DNA from: Actinomyces timonensis DSM 23838
Lineage (GTDB): Bacteria > Actinomycetota > Actinomycetes > Actinomycetales > Actinomycetaceae
Assembly (NCBI RefSeq): GCF_000295095.1
Contig: NZ_JH806634.1
Coordinates: forward strand, 508,679-572,678
Length of the DNA stretch: 64,000 nt
Direction: 5' to 3'
Under the pieces are notes generated by a model, which worked only from the letters and a program-made list of their open reading frames with translations, was not told where the DNA came from and did not search any database. Shown here piece by piece: positions 44,773-52,911 of this stretch; within the stretch, counting starts at the first letter, position 1, and every line of letters starts with the position of its first letter. The translations under genes were made by a program, and so were the position numbers.

Positions 44773-46096
44773 GATGACCACGGGGACGGCCCCCCGGAGC
44801 CGCCTGAGGCCCCGCTGGGGCGGGGGCGGCGCGACGGGCACGGCCAATGCCCTCAAGGAGGCCGTCGTCGGCCTCGCCAGGCGCAGCTACCCCCTGCGCT
44901 ACCTCGGCCTGATGATGATCTGCGGGATCCTCATGAAGCCGAGCCTGGTCGACGAGAGCGCCTCGCTGGCCCCCCTGGTCAAGGCGCTCACCGCCGTCGT
45001 CTTCCTCGGGCTCGTCCTGGCCTACCTCGCACGCGCGGTGGCGCTGTCGGCCACGCTCACGCTCTTCATCCTCTACCGGCTGGCCTACCTGCTGCCCACG
45101 CTGCTGAACGACGGCGACCTGCTCAACTGGGGCTACGCCTCCATCGCCCAGGTGAGCGTCCTCATGGTCATCGAGCTGCACGTCGGCGCCGAGGAGGAGT
45201 CCCGCAGGAGGCTCCTGAGAGTCCTCACCGACCTCCTCCTGCTCTACCTCATGGTCAACGCCGCGATGATCCTGCTGGGGATCTCCAAGGACGCCGCCGC
45301 GGGCGCCCAGTTCTCCCAGCCCTCCTACCTCCTGGGCATCCGCACCAGGGTCACGGACACGATCTTCCCGGCCATCATGCTGGCCTTCCTCTACGACTCC
45401 ACCTCATCGCGGCGCTGGGGCTGGCGCTCGATCATCGCCGTGGGCACCGGCCTGCTCCAGATCGCCTTCCTCCACGTGGCCACGGCCCTCGTCGGCACCG
45501 CCATCGCCGCCATCACCTACATCGTGGTCGCCCTGCGGCCCCACGGGCGGGGCCTGCTGTCCATGAGGGCCGTCACCGTGGGGGGCATCGCCATCACCCT
45601 GCTCGTCGTGGTGGCGAGGATCCATCTCCTGTTCACCTCCCTCATCGAGGGCACGCTCGGCAAGTCCCTCACGCTGACGGGGCGCACGGATATCTGGGAC
45701 GCCGCGCTGCCGATCCTGGCTGACTCGCCGCTGTTCGGCTACGGCATCAACCACGAGTTCGGCAGGTTCGCCCCCGGACCCGACGGCGGTCTGTGGCAGG
45801 CGCACAACCAGTACCTCCAGATCATGCACGACGGCGGCCTGCTCGCCGTGGGCCTCTTCCTCGCCCTGCTGTGGGTGGCCAGCACCCGGATGGACCACTC
45901 TGCCTGCGATCCCCGTGCCCGGGCCGCACTGACCGCCATCTACGCGGCGATGTCCGTCATGGCCGTCAGCGAGATCTACATCTACAACATGGCCCTGTTC
46001 ATCCTCATCCCCTTCCTCGCCAGCCGGGTGACCGAGCTGACGGGCGGCGAGCGCGCCGCCGGGACCGGCGCCAGCGAGAGGAGGGGCGCGCGATGA
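44756..46096 (+). CDS. O-antigen ligase/polymerase-like membrane protein (Wzy)
   Basis: 446 residues with about 11 membrane segments and the large outer loop that ends GYGINHEFGRF...HNQYLQIMHDGGLLAVG, the H-N-x-Y/x-L pattern of the Wzy_C/WaaL family. GTG 44756 has GGAGG 6 nt before it and overlaps the previous gene; ATG 44774 is the alternative. It polymerises repeat units outside the membrane. A polar N-terminus of ~35 residues precedes the first helix. Confidence 0.85.
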   Translation: MTSTAEMTTGTAPRSRLRPRWGGGGATGTANALKEAVVGLARRSYPLRYLGLMMICGILMKPSLVDESASLAPLVKALTAVVFLGLVLAYLARAVALSATLTLFILYRLAYLLPTLLNDGDLLNWGYASIAQVSVLMVIELHVGAEEESRRRLLRVLTDLLLLYLMVNAAMILLGISKDAAAGAQFSQPSYLLGIRTRVTDTIFPAIMLAFLYDSTSSRRWGWRSIIAVGTGLLQIAFLHVATALVGTAIAAITYIVVALRPHGRGLLSMRAVTVGGIAITLLVVVARIHLLFTSLIEGTLGKSLTLTGRTDIWDAALPILADSPLFGYGINHEFGRFAPGPDGGLWQAHNQYLQIMHDGGLLAVGLFLALLWVASTRMDHSACDPRARAALTAIYAAMSVMAVSEIYIYNMALFILIPFLASRVTELTGGERAAGTGASERRGAR

Positions 46097-46692
46097 GCCT
46101 GCCCTCACGAGTGATCCACGGCGCGCGCCGGGCCCTGTCCGCCTCCCAGTTCCGCCGCGCCGCCGCCTCCGGCGCCCTGCGCGCCGGCGAGGACCTGCGC
46201 CTGGGCTCCTTCGCCCGCTGCTCGGCGGGCTCCACCCAGGCCCCCTGCGTGACCATCGGCGACCACGTCTTCCTCGACGCCACCCTCATGACGCGCGGCG
46301 CGGGGACGATCGCCATCGGCTCCCACTGCTGGATCGGGGGAGCGGGGGCCAGCCTCATCGGCGCCGTCGAGTCGATCAGCATCGGCTCCGACGTCATCAT
46401 CTCCACCCACGCCCACATCTTCGACCACAACAGCCACCCCACCGACCCCGGGGCCCGCCTGCGCATGACCCGCGGCGAGCACGGCGGTGCCCTGTGGGAC
46501 TGGACCGAGGCCGAGTCGGCCCCCGTGGTCATCGAGGACAACGTGTGGATCGGCGAGTACACGATGGTGCTCAAGGGCGTGACGATCGGGCGCGGCTCCG
46601 TGGTGGCCGCTCACGCCGTTGTCACCAAGGACGTCCCGCCCTACTCGATCGTCGCGGGCAACCCCGCGCGAGTCGTGAAGAGGCTGCGGTGA
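46093..46692 (+). CDS. Hexapeptide-repeat acyltransferase (WbbJ/LbH family)
   Basis: 199 residues. Left-handed beta-helix repeats are seen in VTIGDHVFLDATLM, IAIGSHCWIGGAG, ISIGSDVIIS and VWIGEYTMVLKGVTIGRGSVVAAHAVVTKDVPPYS. The catalytic-type histidines lie in THAHIFDHNSHPTD. It probably O-acetylates a sugar of the polysaccharide. The start is the ATG overlapping the polymerase stop. Confidence 0.9.
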   Translation: MSLPSRVIHGARRALSASQFRRAAASGALRAGEDLRLGSFARCSAGSTQAPCVTIGDHVFLDATLMTRGAGTIAIGSHCWIGGAGASLIGAVESISIGSDVIISTHAHIFDHNSHPTDPGARLRMTRGEHGGALWDWTEAESAPVVIEDNVWIGEYTMVLKGVTIGRGSVVAAHAVVTKDVPPYSIVAGNPARVVKRLR

Positions 46693-48167
46693 GAAGGATC
46701 CTGTCCCGCCGCCCCACAGGCAGCGCCGTCGACTCGCTGCTCCTGGCCAGCGTCAAGATCGTGACGCTGGGCTCGACCATGGCCAACACGATGATCCTGT
46801 CGCACAGCCTGTCGCTGACCGACTACGGCACCTACGCGCAGGGCGTGCTGCTGGTGACCATCTGCTCGGACTCGACCATCCTGGGGATGGCCGACGCCGT
46901 CAACTACTTCTTCAACCGCGGTGGGAAGCGGCGCCTGTCCCGCTCCTACGTGCGCGCCATCGTCATGATCCAGACGATCGTCGGGGTGGTGACCGCCCTG
47001 GCGATGCTCATCGCCCAGGGCCCCATCGGCGGCTACTTCTCCAACCCCCTGCTGCCCCCGCTCATCATCCTCCTCGCGGCGCGCCCCATGCTGACGAACA
47101 TGACGAGCGTCTTCCAGGTCCTCATCGTCTCGATCGGGCAGGCGCGGGTCATCGCGATCCGCAACCTCGTCCTGGCCGCGCTGAAGTTCATCGCTGTCCT
47201 CATCACGGCCACCATCACCTCCAACCTGGCGATCCTGTTCGCGATGCTCCTCGCCCTCGACGCCCTGTCCCTGCTGTGGTTCTGGGACAGCTTCCGGCGC
47301 TGGCGCTACCCCGTATGGCCCTCGCTGCCCAGCTGGCGCCTCATCCGCCGGGTCCTCGGACTCGCTCTGCCCATGGGCGTCTACGTCCTCACCGCCACCT
47401 TCATGAGGCAGATCGGCGCGCTGGTCATCGGCATGAACGAGTCCACCGAGCGCTACGCCGTCTACTCCAACGCCTCCATGGTCCTGCCCCTCGACCTCAT
47501 CTCCGCCTCCTTCCTCACCGTCATCGTCCCGATCGTCACCCGCTACATCGGCGCCGACCAGAAGGAGCGCATCCGCGAGCTCTTCCGGCACTACCTTGCC
47601 GTCGGGTACCTCACGACCGGCACCTTCGCCGTGGCCTGCCTCGTGGTGGCCCCCGAGGTCGTGCAGGTCCTCTACGGCGCCCGCTACCTCGACGGACTGG
47701 CCGTCTTCTGCCTCTACCTGGTCACCGCCATGGTGCGCTTCGCCAGCCTTTCGCTCATCCTGTCCGCCGCCGGACGGACCCGCGCGCTCATGGTGGTCTC
47801 CCTGGCCGCCGTCGCCGCCAACGCTGTGCTGTGCCCCGTGCTGTACGCGCTCATCGGCTTCGTCGGTCCGGCCGTCGCCTCCGTCGTCGTCAACGCGGCG
47901 ATGACCTGGGCGCTCCTGCGCCTGAGCCTGGCGGAGATCGAGGGCAGCCTGCGCTCGGCATTCGACCCCCGCGACCTGGGCCTCTACGCCCTGACCGCCT
48001 TGGCGGTCGCGGTGGCTGGCGCCGGGGCCCGCTGGGCACTGCTCTCGATCGGAGCCCCGGTTCCCGTGATCGCGGTGATCGTCTTCACCGCCGTCACCGC
48101 CGCGGTCCTCGCCCTCAACCGCAGATCGCTCATGGGCTCACTGCGCGCGATCAACGCGATGAAGTGA
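46689..48167 (+). CDS. Polysaccharide flippase (Wzx, MATE/MOP superfamily)
   Basis: 492 residues with about 12-14 membrane helices. The start is GTG 46689, overlapping the acyltransferase stop. It carries the polysaccharide biosynthesis protein pattern GSTMANTMILSHSLSLTDYGTYAQ and a typical central ALPMGVYVLTATFMRQIGALVIG. It moves undecaprenyl-linked repeat units across the membrane for Wzy. No known drug-exporter MATE motif seen. Confidence 0.88.
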   Translation: MRRILSRRPTGSAVDSLLLASVKIVTLGSTMANTMILSHSLSLTDYGTYAQGVLLVTICSDSTILGMADAVNYFFNRGGKRRLSRSYVRAIVMIQTIVGVVTALAMLIAQGPIGGYFSNPLLPPLIILLAARPMLTNMTSVFQVLIVSIGQARVIAIRNLVLAALKFIAVLITATITSNLAILFAMLLALDALSLLWFWDSFRRWRYPVWPSLPSWRLIRRVLGLALPMGVYVLTATFMRQIGALVIGMNESTERYAVYSNASMVLPLDLISASFLTVIVPIVTRYIGADQKERIRELFRHYLAVGYLTTGTFAVACLVVAPEVVQVLYGARYLDGLAVFCLYLVTAMVRFASLSLILSAAGRTRALMVVSLAAVAANAVLCPVLYALIGFVGPAVASVVVNAAMTWALLRLSLAEIEGSLRSAFDPRDLGLYALTALAVAVAGAGARWALLSIGAPVPVIAVIVFTAVTAAVLALNRRSLMGSLRAINAMK

Positions 48168-48190
48168 CCGGCACGCACCTGGGCACTGAC

Positions 48191-48385
48191 ATGACCGAAA
48201 CGACCGACACAGCTGGAACAGACGACATGGCTCTCATGACTGACACCACCGACCGAAGTGATCCCCGAGCAGGAAGGCTCCACATGTGTGACGCAACAGG
48301 ACGGCCCGGCGCGGCCTCCCCCCTCGGAATGGCACCGGCCCGTGCCGGCGCGCCCGGCCGCCCCGCTGAGGGGGTGGCCCGCTGA
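48191..48385 (+). CDS. Possible 64-residue small protein overlapping the next gene
   Basis: The ATG at 48191 opens a 64-codon frame rich in Thr, Asp, Ala, Gly and Pro whose TGA overlaps the next ATG as TGATG, the same arrangement as real pairs in this window. There is no strong Shine-Dalgarno and no known domain. It could be a leader that couples translation of the Wzz/kinase gene, or merely a chance open frame in GC-rich DNA. Low confidence. Confidence 0.3.
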   Translation: MTETTDTAGTDDMALMTDTTDRSDPRAGRLHMCDATGRPGAASPLGMAPARAGAPGRPAEGVAR

Positions 48386-49857
48386 TGACGCTCGAAGACC
48401 TCCTCCTGCTCGCCAAGCGCTGCTGGCGCATCCTCCTCATCGGCGTCGTCGTGGGCGGCCTCCTCGCAGCCGGCGCGGCCCTCTTCGGCCCCCGGTCCTA
48501 CACCGCCACCGCCATCGCCTACGTCAAGGTGGACGCCTCGATCGATGCCGCTCAGAGGAACCCGACGAACTACCAACTCGTCGCCTCCCAGCTCGCCGAG
48601 CGCAAGGCGAAGTCCCTCATGCCGGTCATCACCTCCGAGACCGTGGCCCAGCGGGTCATCGACTCCCTCGGCCTGACGGGCACCACCCCCGGCGCATTGG
48701 CCGGGTCCATCAAGGCCAAGCACGAGACCGGCGCGGACACGGTGGTTGTCCGGGCCACCGCCGACTCCCCCGAGCGGGCCCGGACGATCGCCGACGAGAC
48801 CGTCCGGCAGTCCGGCGAGGAGTTCGTCGCCCTCAACGGCGACGGCGTCCCCGTCGGCGTCGAGCTCATGACCTCCGCCGAGCTGCGCGCCGCCCCCCGC
48901 TCGCCGTCGGTCACCATGCTCCTGGGCGCGGGCGTCCTTGGCGGGCTCGTCATCGCCTACCTGGGCGTGCTCGTCATCGAGGTGCTCAACAAGCGGGTGC
49001 GCGGCGCGAGCGAGGCCCTGTCCGTCCTCGACTCGCCGGTCCTGGGCGCCCTGCCGCACTCCGACCTCATCCGGAACGGCGCGGACGCCTCCGACCCGGC
49101 CATCGAGGAGGAGCTGCGCAAGCTGCGCACCAACTTCATCCGCGCCACCGCCACCGCTGGGCGCAGCGTCGTCATCTCGTCGGCCAATCCGGGCGAGGGG
49201 CGCAGCACCGTCACGGTGGGCCTGGCCCGGGTCCTGGCGATGTCCGGCCATCGCGTCGTCCTCATCGAGGGCGACCTGCGCTCCCCGTCGCTGGCCTCGG
49301 TCCTGGGCGTCGATGGCCGCCGGGCCGGCCTGGCCCAGGTGCTCGCCGGCGCCGCCACCTCCGAGGACGCCCTCGTGCGCACCTCCATGCCGGGCCTGGC
49401 CGTCATCCCCGCCGGGGCGCTGCCGGGCAACCCCTCCGAGCTCCTGGGCTCCTCGCGCATGGCCGAGCTCCTGCAGAGCCTGTCCGCCGAGGCCATCGTC
49501 CTCATCGACTCCCCGCCGACCTCCCAGACCACCGACGCCGCCGTGCTGGCCGCCCAGGCCGACGGCGCCCTGCTCGTGGTCTCCACCGGCACCACCACAT
49601 CCGCCCAGCTGCGCCAGGGGGCGCAGGCCCTTGAGCAGGGCGGCGGGCGGATCCTCGGCGTCGTCCTCAACGCCGTCAACAAGCGCGGCTTCCTCGACTC
49701 CGGCCCGGTGGACAGCCTCATGTCCGGCGGGGCCAGTGGGACGAGCCGCTCGGGCGGCGCGCGCGGGGCGATCGGCGCCGGCGCCCCAGCGCCCGCGATC
49801 CCCGCCCAGGGCGGCGGCCCCGCCGGGCTCCTGGCCGACCGATCGGCGGAATCATGA
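48385..49857 (+). CDS. Fused Wzz/BY-kinase-like polysaccharide co-polymerase with altered Walker A
   Basis: 490 residues. Two membrane helices (about 15-36 and 175-197) flank a Wzz-type outer domain, and a CpsD/CapB-type P-loop domain follows. The Walker A reads NPGEGRST: position 273 is Arg where BY-kinases have Lys (codon CGC, not a borderline call). Walker A' is VVLIEGDLRSPS in place of VLLIDADLRRP. Walker B LIDSPPT is normal. The C-terminus (from about 448) is Gly/Ser/Ala-rich and lacks the tyrosine cluster used for autophosphorylation. It probably controls chain length but with altered or absent kinase activity. Confidence 0.85.
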   Translation: MTLEDLLLLAKRCWRILLIGVVVGGLLAAGAALFGPRSYTATAIAYVKVDASIDAAQRNPTNYQLVASQLAERKAKSLMPVITSETVAQRVIDSLGLTGTTPGALAGSIKAKHETGADTVVVRATADSPERARTIADETVRQSGEEFVALNGDGVPVGVELMTSAELRAAPRSPSVTMLLGAGVLGGLVIAYLGVLVIEVLNKRVRGASEALSVLDSPVLGALPHSDLIRNGADASDPAIEEELRKLRTNFIRATATAGRSVVISSANPGEGRSTVTVGLARVLAMSGHRVVLIEGDLRSPSLASVLGVDGRRAGLAQVLAGAATSEDALVRTSMPGLAVIPAGALPGNPSELLGSSRMAELLQSLSAEAIVLIDSPPTSQTTDAAVLAAQADGALLVVSTGTTTSAQLRQGAQALEQGGGRILGVVLNAVNKRGFLDSGPVDSLMSGGASGTSRSGGARGAIGAGAPAPAIPAQGGGPAGLLADRSAES

Positions 49858-51323
49858 TCCAGTCGTCGTCCTTCAGCGCCGTCCCGACGGCCGCCGAGGC
49901 CTGGCGGCGGAGGACCTTCTTCCGCCGGGGCCTGAGGACCGGGGACCTCGTCATCATCCTGCTCGTCGTCGTGTGCGTGGAGCGACTGTGCCACGTCACC
50001 GGCCGCGAGGACATCGGCACCGGCGTCGTCCCCACCCTCGTCATGCGGGCCCTGCTCGTCACGGCGGTCGCCGTGACCTGGGGGCTCCTCCTGACAAAGG
50101 CCGACGTCTACCGCGACCGGGTGCTGGGCCACGGCGCCACCGAGTACAAGCGGGTCGTGTGGGCCACCGTCCTGGAGTTCGCCGGGTTCTCGATCCTCGG
50201 CTACATGGTGGGGGTGCGCCTGTCCACCGCCTACCTCGTGGCAGCCCTGGCGATCTCGATCGTCGCGCTCCTGGCATGGCACTGGGCGGCCAGGCGCCGC
50301 CTCATCCGCCTCGCCGCCGCCGGGAGCCTCGCTCAGCCCGCCTACGTCGTCGGATCGGCCGACGCGGTGGCCTCGGCGATCGCCGAGCTCACCCGGCAGC
50401 CCGGTCTCGGCCTGCAGATCCGGGGGGCCTTCGTCTCCGATGAGGGCGCGCTCGCCGAGCGCCCCGAGCTCTCCGTGCCCATCATCGGGGGAGTGGACAG
50501 CCTTCAGGGCACCGTGGAGAGCTCCGACGGGATCGCCGTCGTCGTCGCGGAGGACTCCGGGCTCACCTCCGCCATGATCCGCAGGCTCAGCCAGTCCCTC
50601 GGGGCCGAGGGCCGCCTCATCATGCTGCCCCCGCTCCTGCAGATCGCCAGCTCGCGGCTGTGGATGCGCTCGGCCAGGGGACTGTCCGCCATCGAGATCC
50701 AGCAGCCCCGCGCCGACGTGGCGCACTCGCTGTTCAAGCGCTCCACGGACGTCATCGCCTCCTCGCTCATCATCGTCCTCCTGCTGCCCGTGTGGCTCAT
50801 CGTCCCGCCGCTCATCTGGATGCAGGACCGCGGGCCGATCCTCTTCCGCCAGACCCGCATCGGCCTGAACGGCGAGCCCTTCAAGATCTGGAAGTTCCGC
50901 TCCATGCGGATCAACGCCGACGCCGAGCTCGCCGGGCTCCTGCGCGAGCAGAACCGCACGGACAGCCCCCTGTTCAAGGTGGACAACGACCCGCGCATCA
51001 CGCGCGTGGGCGCCTTCCTGAGGCGCACCTCCATCGATGAGCTGCCGCAGCTCTTCAACGTCGTGTCGGGCTCGATGAGCCTGGTCGGCCCGCGCCCCCA
51101 GGTGGCCAAGGAGGTCGCCCTCTATGACGCCGAGGCCTCGCGGCGCCTGGTCGCCAAGCCCGGGATCACCGGGCTGTGGCAGGTCAGCGGCCGCTCCTCC
51201 CTCACCTGGGAGGAGGCCATCCGCCTCGACCTGTTCTACGTGGACAACTGGACCCCCGGGCTCGACCTGTGGATCCTGCTGCGCACCGTCAAGGCCGTCC
51301 TCCTCCTGGACGGCTCGGCCTGA
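49854..51323 (+). CDS. Undecaprenyl-phosphate sugar phosphotransferase (WbaP/CpsE family)
   Basis: 489 residues. The N-terminal half has four or five membrane helices and a soluble CoA-binding-like segment. The C-terminal bacterial sugar transferase domain begins FKRSTDVIASSLIIVLL and has QTRIGLNGEPFKIWKFRSM, DELPQLFNVVSGSMSLVGPRPQ and the closing KPGITGLWQVSGRS. It starts the repeat unit on undecaprenyl phosphate. It overlaps the kinase-like gene by 4 nt. Confidence 0.92.
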   Translation: MIQSSSFSAVPTAAEAWRRRTFFRRGLRTGDLVIILLVVVCVERLCHVTGREDIGTGVVPTLVMRALLVTAVAVTWGLLLTKADVYRDRVLGHGATEYKRVVWATVLEFAGFSILGYMVGVRLSTAYLVAALAISIVALLAWHWAARRRLIRLAAAGSLAQPAYVVGSADAVASAIAELTRQPGLGLQIRGAFVSDEGALAERPELSVPIIGGVDSLQGTVESSDGIAVVVAEDSGLTSAMIRRLSQSLGAEGRLIMLPPLLQIASSRLWMRSARGLSAIEIQQPRADVAHSLFKRSTDVIASSLIIVLLLPVWLIVPPLIWMQDRGPILFRQTRIGLNGEPFKIWKFRSMRINADAELAGLLREQNRTDSPLFKVDNDPRITRVGAFLRRTSIDELPQLFNVVSGSMSLVGPRPQVAKEVALYDAEASRRLVAKPGITGLWQVSGRSSLTWEEAIRLDLFYVDNWTPGLDLWILLRTVKAVLLLDGSA

Positions 51324-51506
51324 CCCGGCCTGATCCGGCGCAGGCCGCCCCACCCGGGCCAGCGGGCCCGCCACCACCCGCGCCGCGCGCGGCGCCTCCC
51401 CTCATCCCGTTTGTCTCACCGCCGTCGGCGCGCTCTCCCAGGCGCGCGGGGCACCGCTGAATGAACCAGAGATCCGGCCAGTGGGGCCGGGAGGAGAGGA
51501 GCAGCC

Positions 51507-52829
51507 ATGCGCATCTCGATGATCGGATGCGGCTACCTCGGCGCCGTCCACGCGGCGTCGATGGCCGAGATCGGGCACGACGTCGTGGGCATCGACGTCG
51601 ACGAGGGCCGGATCAGCGCCCTGGCGGCCGGGACCGCGCCGTTCTTCGAGCCGGGCTTCGAGGAGGTGCTCTCGCGCAACGTCGCCTCGGGCCGCCTGCG
51701 CTTCACCACCGACATCTCCGCCGCCCGGGGCGCGCAGGTCCACTTCATCGGCGTCGGGACGCCCCAGACCCCCTCCGGCGCAGCGGATATGACCTACGTG
51801 GACAGCGCTGTCGAGGCCCTCGTGCCCCACCTTGGCCACTGCCAGGAGGGCGAGGAGATCGTCGTCGGCAAGTCGACGGTTCCCGTGGGAACGGCCGCGC
51901 GCCTGGCCGAGCGCTTCGACGCCGCGGGCACCACCCTGGTGTGGAACCCCGAGTTCCTGCGCGAGGGCTTCGCGGTCAAGGACACCCTGGAGCCCGATCG
52001 CATGGTCTACGGCCTGCCCATCGACCCCGCGCGGGCCGAGGCGGCCGCCGCCGTGCTCGATGAGGTCTACGCCCCCATCCTCGCCACCGGCGTCAAGCGC
52101 CTGACGATGGACTACGCCACGGCGGAGCTGGTCAAGGTCAGCGCCAACTCCTTCCTGGCCATCAAGATCTCCTTCATCAACGCCGTCGCCCAGGTCTGCG
52201 ACGCCGCCAGCGCCGACGTCACCGCCCTGGCCGAGGCCATAGGCCTGGACGCGCGCATCGGCCACCGCTTCCTGCGCGCCGGCATCGGCTTCGGCGGGGG
52301 CTGCCTGCCCAAGGACATCCGGGCCTTCCAGGCGCGCGCCGCCGAGCTCGGCGCGGGCGACGCCCTCGACATCCTCGCCGAGGCGGACCGGGTGAACCTG
52401 CGGGCCCGAGCCCTCGTGCTCGACAAGGCCCGCCAGATGCTCGGCGATGGGCTCGACGGCGCCCGCGTGGCGATCCTCGGCGCAGCCTTCAAGCCCGACA
52501 GCGACGACATGCGCGACTCGCCCGCGCTGGAGATAGCGGGCCGCCTCGCCGCCGCCGGCGCGCGGGTGGCGGTCACCGACCCCCAGGCCGGCGCGATCCT
52601 CGCCGAGCAGGAGCGCGAGGGCCTGGAGGTCTACGACACCGCCGATGAGGCACTGCGGGACGCCGACCTGGCCGTGCTGGCCACCGAATGGCGCCAGTTC
52701 ACCTCCCTCGACCCCGCGCGCGCGGCCTCCCTCATGCGCCGCGCCAACGTCATCGACGGGCGCAACTCCCTGGACGCGGGCGCCTGGAAGGGCGCGGGCT
52801 TCTCCTACGTGGGGATGGGCCGGCGCTGA
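51507..52829 (+). CDS. ugd: UDP-glucose 6-dehydrogenase
   Basis: 440 residues. N-terminal Rossmann fold MRISMIGCGYLGAVHAASMAE, a GKSTVPVGTA segment, the substrate segment WNPEFLREGFAVKDTL, the AELVKVSANSFLAIKISFINAVA helix and the catalytic cysteine in FGGGCLPKDIRA. It makes UDP-glucuronic acid, suggesting that the polysaccharide contains uronic acid. GGAGGAGAGGAG precedes the ATG. A 183-nt gap from the previous gene has no clear promoter. Confidence 0.94.
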   Translation: MRISMIGCGYLGAVHAASMAEIGHDVVGIDVDEGRISALAAGTAPFFEPGFEEVLSRNVASGRLRFTTDISAARGAQVHFIGVGTPQTPSGAADMTYVDSAVEALVPHLGHCQEGEEIVVGKSTVPVGTAARLAERFDAAGTTLVWNPEFLREGFAVKDTLEPDRMVYGLPIDPARAEAAAAVLDEVYAPILATGVKRLTMDYATAELVKVSANSFLAIKISFINAVAQVCDAASADVTALAEAIGLDARIGHRFLRAGIGFGGGCLPKDIRAFQARAAELGAGDALDILAEADRVNLRARALVLDKARQMLGDGLDGARVAILGAAFKPDSDDMRDSPALEIAGRLAAAGARVAVTDPQAGAILAEQEREGLEVYDTADEALRDADLAVLATEWRQFTSLDPARAASLMRRANVIDGRNSLDAGAWKGAGFSYVGMGRR

Positions 52830-52911
52830 GGACGGCGAGGTCCCCCGGGGGCCAGTACAGTTGCCTGGCGCGGACGCGGCGCGGGCCCGCTCCGCTGAGG
52901 AGGACTGATCG

